DNA of 64,000 bases, from positions 61,033-125,032 of the forward strand of contig JADZEW010000030.1 of NCBI GenBank assembly GCA_020850325.1. Reading direction: 5' to 3'. Both the position numbers and the translations under genes were made by a program. Below are positions 41,944 through 51,269 of the stretch, in pieces. Position 1 is the stretch's first letter, and each line of letters starts with the position of its first letter. Below the pieces are notes generated by a model. The model was not told the DNA's origin. It did no database searches and saw nothing but the letters and a program-made list of their open reading frames with translations. The DNA is from Methanoregulaceae archaeon (GTDB lineage Bacteria > Armatimonadota > Fimbriimonadia > Fimbriimonadales > Fimbriimonadaceae).

Positions 41944-42477
41944 GTGGTTCGGATCGTGCGCGAGGGGGTGGAGCGGTTGGCCGAGTATGAAACCGTGCCG
42001 ATCGCGTTCGAAGTGCGTTCGAAGCTGAGCCTGCCCGCGCTGAAGATTGGGCGCTTCGTAGAAGACGCCGTCGAGCCGTTCGTCAAGGACTACGACGCCG
42101 TCGACTCCGAGCGTCCGACTTCGCTCCCCGACCGCCTAGGCGCGGACCGCCTCGTGGTTCTGAGCGCCCACCGGAACGACGACCGGGTCGGCGGGGCGAT
42201 CCTGTACTTTCCAAGTGGGGACGAAGCGCAACTCATCGACCTCCGCGTCCAACCCGATTCCCGCCGCGGCGGGCTGGGGAGACGACTCTTCCAAAGCGCC
42301 CTCGCCGAAGTGGCCCATCGCGGCATTCCGACGCTGGAGATCGAAACACAAGACACGAACGTGGCGGCATGCCGCTTCTATCACTCCCTCGGGGCGAGCC
42401 TCGTATGGATCGAACCGAACGGCTACCCTGGCTTCTCGGATGAGGCGAAACTCGTGTGGAGCATATTGGCGTGTTAG
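41944..42477 (+). CDS. GNAT family N-acetyltransferase
   Basis: A 177-residue acetyltransferase. The GNAT acetyl-CoA loop is in QLIDLRVQPDSRRGGLGRRLFQSALAEVAHRG (about residues 96-127), followed by LEIETQDTNVAACRFYHSLGA. The N-terminal 60 residues are helical and not of known type. The start at GTG 41944 is supported by TAGCCT 7 nt upstream. The reading frame is open further upstream, but that stretch includes the terminator palindrome. Substrate unknown. Confidence 0.85.
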   Translation: MVRIVREGVERLAEYETVPIAFEVRSKLSLPALKIGRFVEDAVEPFVKDYDAVDSERPTSLPDRLGADRLVVLSAHRNDDRVGGAILYFPSGDEAQLIDLRVQPDSRRGGLGRRLFQSALAEVAHRGIPTLEIETQDTNVAACRFYHSLGASLVWIEPNGYPGFSDEAKLVWSILAC

Positions 42478-42545
42478 CGTGTTGGCGTGTTAGCGTGTTG
42501 GCGGGTTGGCGGGTTGGCGGGTTGGTTTGTTGGCGTGTTGGCGTA
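42474..42545 (+). repeat. Octamer tandem repeat GTGTTGGC/GTGTTAGC
   Basis: About nine 8-nt units in a row (GTGTTAGC, GTGTTGGC, GGGTTGGC, TTGTTGGC and similar). The complementary strand reads as the repeats at 42611-42675 and 16773-16830. Confidence 0.8.
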
Positions 42546-42610
42546 ATGGGGTGGTGGAACATTGGATCAGGAATGTCGGAATCGACATCCGAGCGAACTG
42601 CAACGCAGAA

Positions 42611-42675
42611 AGTGCCAACAACCAACATGCCAACACGCTAACCCGCCAGCACGCCAACCCCCCAACACGCCCGCT
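42611..42675 (-). repeat. Octamer tandem repeat, inverted block
   Basis: Units GCCAACAC, GCTAACCC, GCCAGCAC, GCCAACCC and so on, the reverse complement of the block at 42474-42545. The two blocks could pair into a long imperfect hairpin with a 65-nt loop between the GNAT and GH109-like genes. Confidence 0.75.
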
Positions 42676-42689
42676 TTAGCCCCATGCGC

Positions 42690-42695
42690 TAAGCT
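42690..42695 (+). promoter_or_regulatory. -10 hexamer TAAGCT of the GH109-like gene
   Basis: TAAGCT, then 9 nt, then the ATG at 42705. Confidence 0.5.
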
Positions 42696-42704
42696 AGCAG
42701 GGTC

Positions 42705-44066
42705 ATGCCGAAGAACGTTGGACGACGCGATTTCTTGAAGATTGCCGGGGCGGCCGCCGCCACAGGATTGGTGGGCACCGCCGAGGCCCTGCAGCAAAGT
42801 CGGCCCCAGAAAGGGAAGTCGGTGGCGGGATTCGTCGCCACGAAGCTGGACACCGTGCGCGTAGGGATCATCGGTCTTGGAGCCCGCGGCTCGGGTCACC
42901 TCGCCCACTTGCTGAGGCTCGAAGGGGTCGAAGTGCGCGCGCTGTGCGATAACCACAAGCCCACCGCCGACCGCGCGATGGCCCAGTGCGAAAAGGCCGG
43001 GATCAAGCCGGTCATGTACAACAATGGCGACGACGACTGGCGTCGAATGAACGATCGCGACGATCTTGACGCGGTTTTTGTGGTGACTCCGTGGGACCTT
43101 CACGTGCCCATGTGCGTGGACGCCATGAAGAAGGGCAAGCACGCCTTTGTCGAAGTGCCCGCAGCGCTCACCGTCGATGAGTGCTGGCAGCTGGTGGATA
43201 CCGCCGAGCAGATGCAGAAGCATTGCATGATGATGGAGAACGTCAACTACGGCCGTGAGGAACTGCTGGTGCTGAACCTTTGCCGCAGTGGCGTGCTGGG
43301 CGAACTGCTCCACGGCGAAGCCGCTTATATTCACGACCTGCGCGGCCAGATGCACGAGATCGAGCACGGCACCGGTTCATGGCGCACCCTCGAGTACACC
43401 AAGCGCAACGGCAACCTGTATCCGACCCACGGCCTCGGTCCGGTTGCGCAATACATGAACATCAACCGCGGCGACCGCATGGACTACCTGTCCTCGGTCA
43501 GCTCGCCCTCCCGGTCACGGGAGCTCTATGCTCGAGAGAAGTTCCCCGAGGGCCACGACCGCCGCAAGCTCAAGTTCGTTTGCGGCGACATCAACACGAC
43601 GATCGTGAAGACGGTCATGGGCAAGTCGCTGATGATCCAGTGGGACGAGCAGCTGCCCCGCCCCTACACCCGCCACAACCTCATCCAAGGGACGCGCGGC
43701 GTTTGGGCCGGCTTCCCGGATCGCCTGGTTGTCGAAGGACGCACCAAGTCGACCGATAGTTGGGTCGAGGACGATGGCCTGAAGCCTTGGTACGAGCAGT
43801 ATGAGCACCCGCTGTACAAGCGGATGGGCGAAGAAGCCAAGAAGAACGGCGGCCACGGCGGCATGGACTTCTTGATGCTGTGGCGGATCATCTACTGCCT
43901 CCGCAATGGCGAACCGCTGGACCAAGATGTCTACGACGCCGCCGCCTGGTCGGTCATCACTCCGCTGTCCGAGTGGTCAGTCGCGAATCGGTCGAAGTCG
44001 ATCGACATCCCCGACTTCACCCGGGGCCAGTGGAAGACGATGAAGCCGCTGGGAATTGTGGAATAG
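42705..44066 (+). CDS. Tat-exported Gfo/Idh/MocA oxidoreductase, GH109-like
   Basis: A 453-residue protein with a twin-arginine signal (VGRRDFLKIAGAAAATGLVG, residues 5-24). The Rossmann fold begins VRVGIIGLGARGSGHLAHLLRLEG and NAD-dependent features follow (ALCDNHKPTADRAM, EVPAALTVDECWQLVDTAEQ). The C-terminal part fits the NAD-dependent alpha-N-acetylgalactosaminidase family GH109 (HGGMDFLMLWRIIYCLRNGEPLDQDVYDAAAWS, IPDFTRGQW). Likely an exported glycosidase using bound NAD, or a related oxidoreductase. An 18-bp inverted repeat follows. Confidence 0.87.
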   Translation: MPKNVGRRDFLKIAGAAAATGLVGTAEALQQSRPQKGKSVAGFVATKLDTVRVGIIGLGARGSGHLAHLLRLEGVEVRALCDNHKPTADRAMAQCEKAGIKPVMYNNGDDDWRRMNDRDDLDAVFVVTPWDLHVPMCVDAMKKGKHAFVEVPAALTVDECWQLVDTAEQMQKHCMMMENVNYGREELLVLNLCRSGVLGELLHGEAAYIHDLRGQMHEIEHGTGSWRTLEYTKRNGNLYPTHGLGPVAQYMNINRGDRMDYLSSVSSPSRSRELYAREKFPEGHDRRKLKFVCGDINTTIVKTVMGKSLMIQWDEQLPRPYTRHNLIQGTRGVWAGFPDRLVVEGRTKSTDSWVEDDGLKPWYEQYEHPLYKRMGEEAKKNGGHGGMDFLMLWRIIYCLRNGEPLDQDVYDAAAWSVITPLSEWSVANRSKSIDIPDFTRGQWKTMKPLGIVE

Positions 44067-44082
44067 CTACGCGAATGTCGCT

Positions 44083-44133
44083 TGTAGGATGTTGGATGTG
44101 GTCTGTACGACATTACACATCCAACATCCTACA
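44083..44133. terminator. Perfect 18-bp inverted repeat between convergent genes
   Basis: TGTAGGATGTTGGATGTG (44083-44100) and CACATCCAACATCCTACA (44116-44133) are exact complements around a 15-nt loop, midway between the stop at 44066 and the convergent stop at 44145. Probably a bidirectional terminator, although no U-run follows. Confidence 0.6.
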
Positions 44134-44144
44134 TCCTGCCGCCA

Positions 44145-47100
44145 TCACCCCTTCATGATCACGAACGCCACGCCGACTTCCGGTGGGTAAACCGGTACGC
44201 CCACCGTCGGCGGCCCGGCGTTGATCCGGTGTAGCTTCTTCTGGTTTGGCTGGCCCGTTTGGGTGAATTCCATCTCGTACTCGCCATAGCAGCTCGGGAT
44301 GGGCGTGTTCGCCTTCATCGAGAACTGAATCCAGGTGTTGCCCGCCTGGTCCTTGACCGACTGGGTCAACGGCAAGTTCGCCAAGGTAATCGTGATGCTC
44401 ATCCGGTTCAGCGTCTTGCTGGCCTTCGGGCCTCCCATCAGCGCCTCCACCGTCGAGCGCGGTTTCCAGTTCGGGTCGGGCGTGAAGTCGCCGGTGTCTA
44501 GCGATTTGTACGTGGCGGTAACGTTGCCGATCATGCGCCGCTTCGGGTCGTATTGGCCGCGGATGATGATGTTGCGCGTCGCGTGGCTGACCGACGTGCC
44601 CTCGCGCGATGTGCTCGTCTTCTGATGCGGCCCGACGTCCAGCGTTAACGTGAATGCTGCTCCCGACCAACTCAGCTTTGGTGCCGCGACGGGCTTGTCG
44701 TAGCTCTTGGCGACCCCAAGGATCGCATCCACCGTGTTCGGATAACCGAACGTAGCCACCTTCAGGAGGTTGCTGACGCCGCTCCTCATGCCCGGATTGT
44801 CGTCGGTCTTGACCTCGGTCACACCGGCAATCGACACGATGATCTGGGTCGACTTCTGCAACTCCTTCAACAGGTCATCTGCGGGGGCGCCCGCCCACTG
44901 GATGTCCGACACTAGCGGGATATCGCCATTCTGGGCAACCAACTCAACGCTTGCGATTCCGAAGCTCTCGAACAGGCTCCCGGCCACACTCGGCAGCACA
45001 TACTCGACGGTTGTTACCGGGATTGTTCCGGCGTTACGAGAGCCGCCTCTTCCCGAGAGCCCGTTCGGCGATTGGTCGGGGCGGAAGCGTAGTTCCTGCA
45101 ATAGGCGAACCTCGCCTCCGGGCATGCGTCCGTAGATCCAGTAGCCCCAGAGCGCGTCGCCGGGAGGTACGCCGTTCAGGGTCGGCAAGCTCCATTTGAG
45201 GTGGAAGCCATCCGAAGCGCCCACCGACTCAAAGGTCGGAGGCGGGATGAGGCGATACACGTAGAGCGGATTGCCGGTTCCTTCGCGCCCCTTCGCGCTG
45301 GAAAGCAGCACGGGCAGCATGAGTTCTCCCGTGTCCCAGTCACGAGGGGTGGCGACGACGCTTGCCTCGGTGATCACGCCATCGCGCCCTCGCTCATCGC
45401 TGGAGACGGCCTCGCGGAATGAAGCCTTTGGACGAAGCACCGAGATTTCTTCTGCCTCGAGCGGGGACCGTCGACGCACCACGATCGGCGCCGGAGGGGT
45501 GGATGCAGGGAGCTTCACCGCGATGGCCCGGACGGCCAGCGCCGGAGTCAAAGGCACATCGACTTTTCCGGGGCTGACGTTGAAGGTGTTCGTGCCCAGA
45601 GCGAGGTTTGTGATCGTCACCGGCCAGCCGGTCGCGATCTTTCCGCGGCCATCCTCGGATTCAATCTCCTTGTCAAGGCTGTCCTCGCGGTTCGTGAGGG
45701 AACGAACGTAAGCTCGAAACATCTGTTGGAGCAATCCGTCCGGCATCGTTCCCGCGGCGATCGCCTTGAGGTCGTCGGCGCTATGCGCGTGATACACGTA
45801 CTTCGGAATCGACCACAGCACGTACCCCCGGCGTTCCGGCGAACTGAATCCCTCGCCTTGGCCGGTCCCTTTCAGTCCGTTGGCCAATACCGGTCCCGCC
45901 ACGTTCCAGCCGTTGGTGGTCAGACCGTCATTCGCGCCTGGCCAGACGATCGACTCGACCGCCGTCGCGACGGCCTCTTCGGACCCCAGGAACTGCTCTT
46001 TGAACCCGTTGTGTTTGACCACCGCGTGGAAGTACTCGTGGGCGATGGTCGCCCGGACCACGTTCGAACTCGCCTTGGCATCGGTCAGCAGTTCACCGTT
46101 GACCTTCAGGAAGGTGCCCTCGAACTCTCCGGCGTTCTTCTCGCCCGTCGGCAGCTTATCGACATCGTTCGTGACCAGAACCGGAAGATTCGCCGGTGGG
46201 TTGAAGCGGTTCGTCTCGTACCACCGCTTCGTGGTCGAGAGGTCAGTGGCTAGGTTCACCACGGCAGTCGGTACCTTGTAAGAGCCGATGTCCTCGAGCG
46301 TCAGTTTTTCGCCCGAAGGCACCTCGATCGTGAACGTCCCTCCTTGGCCCACGGGCGCCCACTGGTCGGTGTCCTTCACCCACGTGAGAATCTTGTTCGT
46401 CTTCTTGTTGACGAGCACGACCGCCTCGCCTTTGGCGGTGACTTGGTCCGGCTTCCAGTACACGCTGAAGCCATCGGCGGGGATGGGCCCCTTGAAGCCT
46501 TGCTTCATGAGTGTCTCGTATTCCGTGCCGCCCGCGAACCAGCCCACGGCGGCGAAAATTGCTACGACCGCCACGACGGGCGCGGAGACAACTGCCGCAG
46601 AACCCAACAGGGCCGTGGTCGAGACGTGGATGAGGATCGTGCCCGTAAGCGAGTAGGTCACCGCGCCCGCCACCTGATGCTGTTTCTTGTTCATCCCGAA
46701 CCAGCCCTGATTCGAGAAGTGATTGGTCTTGGCCGTCAGGGTCCGAGTCGCGGGATTGTATTGGGAGGGGTGGACGGACCAGAGACTCTCGGTCACGTGA
46801 CCCGCCGCAACGACGGTCGAGGCATCGACATTATCAGGAAGTCGGTAGGTGATCGTCGCTGGCTTGGCCAGCAGCTTGCCGCCCGCCTCGATGTCGACAA
46901 TGCGCCCGTGGTTGCCGCCGTTGAGCTGGGTGACCTTGACCGTTTGGGTCTCGGCTAGCGCCCCCGATGGTATCGAGACTTCGAAGTCGCCAGTTTGGCT
47001 CGCGACTTTGCCGCCTTCAGGGCCGATCTTCGCTTCGCCAATGAGCGCGGGCGGGGTCGTGGTGGTGGTTGGCGAGCGTTGCCCAGCGAGATGCTCGATC

Positions 47101-47954
47101 TGTTGCGCAGCGTGCTCGGCGAGCAGGCTTCCTTCGGTCGCCGCCCACGCGGCTTTCACCTGCTCGAAATTGATCTTCGCGTCGAACGAGTTCGTGCGGC
47201 TGTAGCCGCGGCCGCTCGGACTATACGAGAGCACCCCAAGCGGCACGCCGGGATGGGCGGCTTGCTGTGCTTCGCGAAGGCGGGTTGCCGCCGCGAGGGT
47301 GTCGTCGACGTTTTGGGCGGTGGAGAACAGCACATAAAGTCGCCCGCCGGTTTGGGCGTTGACGCCTTCCAGTGCTTTCGTGATCCGAGCCTTCAGGACC
47401 GCGGAAACCGTGCCGGTCTCGTCGACGACCAGATCCGGCGACGCCACCATCGGTGCCACCCCGACCACGCGCACCGTCCCCACCATCGCGGGGTGGATGC
47501 GGTAGTTTGCGCCCCACGAGTCATCGCCGGGGAAGTCGCCGATCCAGAGCGGGTCGCGGCTGAGCGGCGCCTTGATCGTGCCGACAATCGATTGTCCGCC
47601 AAGGGTCAGCGTAACGCGCTCGCCCGTGCGCGATACGACGATGATCTCGTCTTTCGTGCCGAGGGCTTGGGTCGATGTGAGGACGGTCCATCCGGGTTGC
47701 CAAACTTGGAACGAGACCTTGCGATCTGGGTTGACGGTGAGACTGTAGGAGCCGGTTGGCGCGGCGTTGATGCCGACCGAGTCGAGCACGACGCCGGGCT
47801 TCTGACAGTTGACGACCACCTCGATCCGGAAATCTCCCGCGGGAGGTTTGACCGCAAGTCGGTGGCCATCGTCGGGAGATCGCAGATTCACCTGCTGACC
47901 GAGTTGGACGTCTCCCTGAGTGAGGAAAGCCAGCAAGAGGGTGACGATGGCCAT
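44145..47954 (-). CDS. Large secreted protein with TPM-like domain and HEXXH peptidase motif
   Basis: A 1269-residue protein with a short hydrophobic N-terminus ([13 protein letters not shown]). Regions seen: a laminin-G-like beta domain (about 30-150), a TPM-like domain (about 155-250, [16 protein letters not shown] and [14 protein letters not shown]), a ZU5-like beta sandwich ([24 protein letters not shown], about 310-345), two adjacent hydrophobic helices (about 430-480), a putative zinc peptidase region with HEYFH near residue 636, and a fibronectin-type-III-like stretch after about 915. The ATG at 47954 has AACAAT 6 nt upstream. Activity is not certain because the third zinc ligand is not identified. 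Confidence 0.78.
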   Translation of the reverse strand: MAIVTLLLAFLTQGDVQLGQQVNLRSPDDGHRLAVKPPAGDFRIEVVVNCQKPGVVLDSVGINAAPTGSYSLTVNPDRKVSFQVWQPGWTVLTSTQALGTKDEIIVVSRTGERVTLTLGGQSIVGTIKAPLSRDPLWIGDFPGDDSWGANYRIHPAMVGTVRVVGVAPMVASPDLVVDETGTVSAVLKARITKALEGVNAQTGGRLYVLFSTAQNVDDTLAAATRLREAQQAAHPGVPLGVLSYSPSGRGYSRTNSFDAKINFEQVKAAWAATEGSLLAEHAAQQIEHLAGQRSPTTTTTPPALIGEAKIGPEGGKVASQTGDFEVSIPSGALAETQTVKVTQLNGGNHGRIVDIEAGGKLLAKPATITYRLPDNVDASTVVAAGHVTESLWSVHPSQYNPATRTLTAKTNHFSNQGWFGMNKKQHQVAGAVTYSLTGTILIHVSTTALLGSAAVVSAPVVAVVAIFAAVGWFAGGTEYETLMKQGFKGPIPADGFSVYWKPDQVTAKGEAVVLVNKKTNKILTWVKDTDQWAPVGQGGTFTIEVPSGEKLTLEDIGSYKVPTAVVNLATDLSTTKRWYETNRFNPPANLPVLVTNDVDKLPTGEKNAGEFEGTFLKVNGELLTDAKASSNVVRATIAHEYFHAVVKHNGFKEQFLGSEEAVATAVESIVWPGANDGLTTNGWNVAGPVLANGLKGTGQGEGFSSPERRGYVLWSIPKYVYHAHSADDLKAIAAGTMPDGLLQQMFRAYVRSLTNREDSLDKEIESEDGRGKIATGWPVTITNLALGTNTFNVSPGKVDVPLTPALAVRAIAVKLPASTPPAPIVVRRRSPLEAEEISVLRPKASFREAVSSDERGRDGVITEASVVATPRDWDTGELMLPVLLSSAKGREGTGNPLYVYRLIPPPTFESVGASDGFHLKWSLPTLNGVPPGDALWGYWIYGRMPGGEVRLLQELRFRPDQSPNGLSGRGGSRNAGTIPVTTVEYVLPSVAGSLFESFGIASVELVAQNGDIPLVSDIQWAGAPADDLLKELQKSTQIIVSIAGVTEVKTDDNPGMRSGVSNLLKVATFGYPNTVDAILGVAKSYDKPVAAPKLSWSGAAFTLTLDVGPHQKTSTSREGTSVSHATRNIIIRGQYDPKRRMIGNVTATYKSLDTGDFTPDPNWKPRSTVEALMGGPKASKTLNRMSITITLANLPLTQSVKDQAGNTWIQFSMKANTPIPSCYGEYEMEFTQTGQPNQKKLHRINAGPPTVGVPVYPPEVGVAFVIMKG

Positions 47955-47960
47955 ACTTGA

Positions 47961-47966
47961 ATTGTT
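47961..47966 (-). promoter_or_regulatory. -10-like hexamer AACAAT of the 47954 gene
   Basis: AACAAT on the minus strand, then 6 nt, then the ATG. Confidence 0.4.
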
Positions 47967-48041
47967 GCTGAATTCGGGTGGCGCAACGTGTCCTCATTTT
48001 GTGGGACGGCTTTCGGTTTCGGGTATCTTGTGGTCTCGTGT

Positions 48042-48118
48042 CGGGGCGTGGCGCAGTTTGGTAGCGCGCTTCCATGGGGTGGAAGAGGTCGCACGTTCGA
48101 ATCGTGTCGCCCCGACCA
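48042..48118 (+). tRNA. tRNA-Pro (GGG)
   Basis: A 77-nt tRNA with encoded CCA. The acceptor CGGGGCG pairs with CGCCCCG, with discriminator A. The anticodon stem-loop CTTCC-ATGGGGT-GGAAG gives GGG. The T-arm has TTCGAAT. TATCTT (48024-48029) lies 12 nt upstream, the same spacing as at tRNA-Leu. Confidence 0.95.
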
Positions 48119-48163
48119 GGTTCCACCTCCTCAACCACCCGCCGTCGCGGGAGTTCCGAGAAG

Positions 48164-49750
48164 CTAGATCACTCGCTTCTTGATGTCCAGCAAGACCTCG
48201 TTTGCCGCCCGGATTCCGGCAAGGCATGCGCCTTCCATGTAGCCCTGCCAAGAGTAGAAGGAGTCGGTGTGCTCCCCGGCGAACTTAAGGGTTCCGGCCG
48301 CTTCGCCCGAGAGCCCCTCGATGCCGGTGAACTGACCGGGGCGGTAGCAGGTGTACGATCCGAGCGAAAGCGGGTTGCTGGGCCAGTGCTCAAGATGGGC
48401 GACATAGTTGTTGCCGCTCTTGGCGGCGCGAGACTTGATCCCTGGGAAGATCACATCCAGATCATTCAGGAACTCGTTCACTTGTTGCTGAACCTGATTC
48501 GTGCGCAACGACTCGCCGCGCACGCCGGAGGCGTAGTCCGTCAGAATGCCACGGCTAACCGAGTTCGCTCGGTTGGTCTCCCATACCGTCTGAACATCCG
48601 TCAGATCGCTGTAGGCGGTGCCGCTGGCCCCATATTGCGTTTCCCAGTATCGGCCCACGAAGGCGACCATCGTCTTCGCGTTCATGCCGTAGCCGAGCTC
48701 ATCGATCGCGCGTCGCTTGTCTGCCGAGAGTCCAAGCGAGGCATCGAGTTGGATACCGCGTAGGACCGTGAACGGAACCGCGAGCACCACCGCGTCAGCC
48801 TTCTCGGGAACGCTCGAACCATTAAAGTACATCAAGTACTCGCCGCTGGCGTTCTTGCCCAGCCGGGTCAACTTGGCTCCCGTCGTGATTTGGCCCGCAA
48901 GCTTTCCGGCGAGGCCCTGAACGATGCCGTCATTGCCGTCAATCAGGTGGTAGCGCTCGTCACTGACGCCGAATGGCTCGAACTTGGATCGCTTGTTCAG
49001 CCGCATGAAGCCTAGGAAGTTCAACGTGCTCTGTTCGCTGGTCTCGAGTCCGTACTCCGCCAGATAGGCCTCGTTCAACACTGCTTCGATGAGCGGGTGG
49101 CCGGCGCAGCGGGAGGCAAAGTAGGTCGCAAGATCGGTGTTATCGAGGTCGCGATCGGCCTGGTTGCTGATATAGAAGCTTGCGGCCCCCGAGATCGACC
49201 GGAGATCGGGCTGCATGTTGGCGACCACGGATCGGAACTGCTCGACCACCTGCTCTTCGGACCAATGCTGCCCGAAGAAGTAGAAGGTCTCTTCGCCTGC
49301 CCCTCGAGTCACAGCCTCTTTCGCAAGATTGAACTCGTTGGCGTAGGCAAGCATTGCTTTGTGGCCGGTGTCGATGAACTCGCCGCCATTCTCGGCCGCC
49401 ATGCCCGGGACCAGCGTGCGGTTGCTGAAGCAACGTCCCCCGAGACGGCTGGAGGCTTCATAGACTCGCGCGACGTAGCCCTTGGTCTTCAGTCGATCGG
49501 CGCAGGCCAACCCGGACAGACCGCCGCCGATGACCGCGATTCTCGGGCCGCCGGACTGGCTGGCGGCAAGCGCGCTAAGCGGGCTCATCGCGGCACCGGC
49601 CACACCCACCGCAGTCAGGAACGTGCGGCGAGTGATCCCCCCTTCCGCGATCCGGTCGAGAGCCTCGCGGGTGGAGACGTTGTGCTGTTCGCAGTATTGA
49701 GCGATGCGAAGCGATCGGGCGACTTGGTGAAACAGGTTCGTTCGGCTCAT
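48164..49750 (-). CDS. Flavin-containing monoamine oxidase, Tat-exported
   Basis: A 528-residue FAD-dependent amine oxidase. An N-terminal helix of about 38 residues precedes a twin-arginine motif (ITRRTFLTAVGVAGAA, about residues 38-54), as in several flavin amine oxidases. The FAD-binding motif IAVIGGGLSGLACADRL begins near residue 70, followed by YEASSRLGGRC. The C-terminal FAD contact FAGEHTDSFYSWQGYMEGACLAGIRAANEVL is complete. It probably oxidises an amine or L-amino acid outside the cytoplasm. A TATAAT (49774-49779, minus strand) gives a leader of about 17 nt. Confidence 0.92.
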   Translation of the reverse strand: MSRTNLFHQVARSLRIAQYCEQHNVSTREALDRIAEGGITRRTFLTAVGVAGAAMSPLSALAASQSGGPRIAVIGGGLSGLACADRLKTKGYVARVYEASSRLGGRCFSNRTLVPGMAAENGGEFIDTGHKAMLAYANEFNLAKEAVTRGAGEETFYFFGQHWSEEQVVEQFRSVVANMQPDLRSISGAASFYISNQADRDLDNTDLATYFASRCAGHPLIEAVLNEAYLAEYGLETSEQSTLNFLGFMRLNKRSKFEPFGVSDERYHLIDGNDGIVQGLAGKLAGQITTGAKLTRLGKNASGEYLMYFNGSSVPEKADAVVLAVPFTVLRGIQLDASLGLSADKRRAIDELGYGMNAKTMVAFVGRYWETQYGASGTAYSDLTDVQTVWETNRANSVSRGILTDYASGVRGESLRTNQVQQQVNEFLNDLDVIFPGIKSRAAKSGNNYVAHLEHWPSNPLSLGSYTCYRPGQFTGIEGLSGEAAGTLKFAGEHTDSFYSWQGYMEGACLAGIRAANEVLLDIKKRVI

Positions 49751-49811
49751 GGGCTTTGCTCGTGAAGAACCTCATTATAGGGCCTTTTAGAGCCAAACTC
49801 GAACGGTGCTT

Positions 49812-50657
49812 TTACGAGTTGGGAGGCACAACGCGCTGGTCGGCGGCTTTGGTGCATCGCTCCGAGAGCCGGGCGTCACCGATCCGGTCCACCCACGCCG
49901 CGAAAGCGCTGGTCGGCCCCGTCCAGCGCAACTCATCGACCTGAGCAAACGCCGGATAATCCGTCCGCAGCGTGGCCAGATTCTTGAACAGCAGGGCGAG
50001 TTCTTTGCGTTCACCCAGCACCTCGGGCGGGAAGTCCTCGATCGGACCGTGGCGGAGCAGCGCCTTGGCCGCGCCGACCGCACCGAAGCCGGGAATGCCA
50101 GGGTAGCCATCCGCCTTGTCGCCAACAAGGGCCAGGTAGTCTGGGATTAGGGCCGGGGGCACGCCGAACTTTTCCTTCACCCCGGCTTCTTCGCGGATGT
50201 TCTTGCTGCGCCTTTCGACCTGCACCACCCGATCGCCCCGAACGCACTGCGCCAGGTCCTTGTCCGGAGTCCAGATGCAAACCTTGTCCACCTGCGGGTC
50301 TTGCTCAGCAAGAAACGCGGCCGAGGCGAGGGCGTCGTCAGCTTCCAACTCCACCATCGGCCACACCTTGACGCCCATCGCGGCAAGCGCTTCCTCAAAG
50401 GCGTGGAACTGGTCGGTCAGGTTCGGCTCCATGCCGGTCGCCCGTTTGTATCCGTCCCACAGGTCGTTGCGGAACGACTCGATCACGTGATCGGTGGCTA
50501 CCCCGAAGTGGGTGCCGCCTTGCTCCACCATCTGGAGGATCGAATGGAGGACTCCGCCGACAGCGGCAAGAGGCTTGTCGTCACCTTTCGAGAAGCTGCG
50601 CAGGCCGTAGAACTGCCGAAACAGCTCGTAGGTGCCGTCGATCAGGTGGACGATCAT
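49812..50657 (-). CDS. 5'-3' exonuclease, FEN-like (PolI N-domain type)
   Basis: A 281-residue flap/5'-3' exonuclease similar to the N-terminal domain of DNA polymerase I but free-standing. Acidic metal sites are IDGTYELFRQF near the start, ELEADDALASAAFLA and TPDKDLAQCV, and the helix-3-turn-helix is in LIPDYLALVGDKADGYPGIPGFGAVGAAKALL (about residues 170-205). It could act in RNA primer removal or repair. The start at 50657 follows CATACT by 7 nt. Confidence 0.9.
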   Translation of the reverse strand: MIVHLIDGTYELFRQFYGLRSFSKGDDKPLAAVGGVLHSILQMVEQGGTHFGVATDHVIESFRNDLWDGYKRATGMEPNLTDQFHAFEEALAAMGVKVWPMVELEADDALASAAFLAEQDPQVDKVCIWTPDKDLAQCVRGDRVVQVERRSKNIREEAGVKEKFGVPPALIPDYLALVGDKADGYPGIPGFGAVGAAKALLRHGPIEDFPPEVLGERKELALLFKNLATLRTDYPAFAQVDELRWTGPTSAFAAWVDRIGDARLSERCTKAADQRVVPPNS

Positions 50658-50664
50658 CGACTCC

Positions 50665-50670
50665 AGTATG
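50665..50670 (-). promoter_or_regulatory. -10 hexamer CATACT of the leaderless exonuclease gene
   Basis: CATACT on the minus strand, then 7 nt, then ATG 50657. Confidence 0.45.
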
Positions 50671-50840
50671 CGTTACGCTCGACGTCTCCGCCAGCAGATA
50701 GCGTCGATCTCGATACAACCAGGGCTGTCTTTGGCGTAGTGCCCAAGCTCGCCACATCGACTCGCCGTTACAAAGCTGTTACAAATGCGCCATGACCCAG
50801 AAATGAGGCGGTTTGTGTGGGACCCTATGCGTACACCTTC

Positions 50841-51269
50841 ATGGATCGCATGACAACACACCCGCCTGATCAGACGCTGAAAGAGCAACTGAGCCCCTCC
50901 TTTCTCCGGCACATTCCCGAGAGCGAGCACATCGCCCAGGAGCTAGTCGCCGAGTTTGTGCAGGGCCATCCCGAAGTGCACGCCACCGACACGGAAGCGT
51001 TGGCGCGCCTCATCTGGCTGGCCCTCGCTACCGCACTCGATCACCTGGACGACGCTCCACAGTTCGCCGGGCGGTGCCGTGAACTCGGCCGATCCTTCGT
51101 GGGCTTGGGGCTGCGTCCGCGGCACTTCCCGGCCTTGGCCCAACTCCTCCTGCGGCACTTATCGCTCGAAGATACTGAGGCCGAAGCCTGGCAGAGGTTC
51201 GTGCTTCAGATCGAGCGGGCCATGGTCAGCGGATCCAAGCGAACAGGGCATGCGCCTGCTCCTTGGTGA
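50841..51269 (+). CDS. Globin-like protein lacking the proximal histidine
   Basis: A 142-residue helical protein. Residues about 60-120 (ALARLIWLALATALDHLDDAPQFAGRCRELGRSFVGLGLRPRHFPALAQLLLRHL) follow the E-H helices of bacterial globins, and the phrase LGLRPRHF matches the family's LGIKPEHY. At the position of the proximal His the sequence reads Phe (GRSFVG), so heme binding is doubtful. I use ATG 50841; a GTG at 50817 and ATG 50850 are alternatives. The last 44 bases overlap the 3' end of the convergent AfsR-like gene. Confidence 0.55.
   Translation: MDRMTTHPPDQTLKEQLSPSFLRHIPESEHIAQELVAEFVQGHPEVHATDTEALARLIWLALATALDHLDDAPQFAGRCRELGRSFVGLGLRPRHFPALAQLLLRHLSLEDTEAEAWQRFVLQIERAMVSGSKRTGHAPAPW

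Noticed and set aside
42474..42675. CRISPR array
   Set aside because: Units are 8 nt, directly adjacent and without spacers. No cas genes are in the window.
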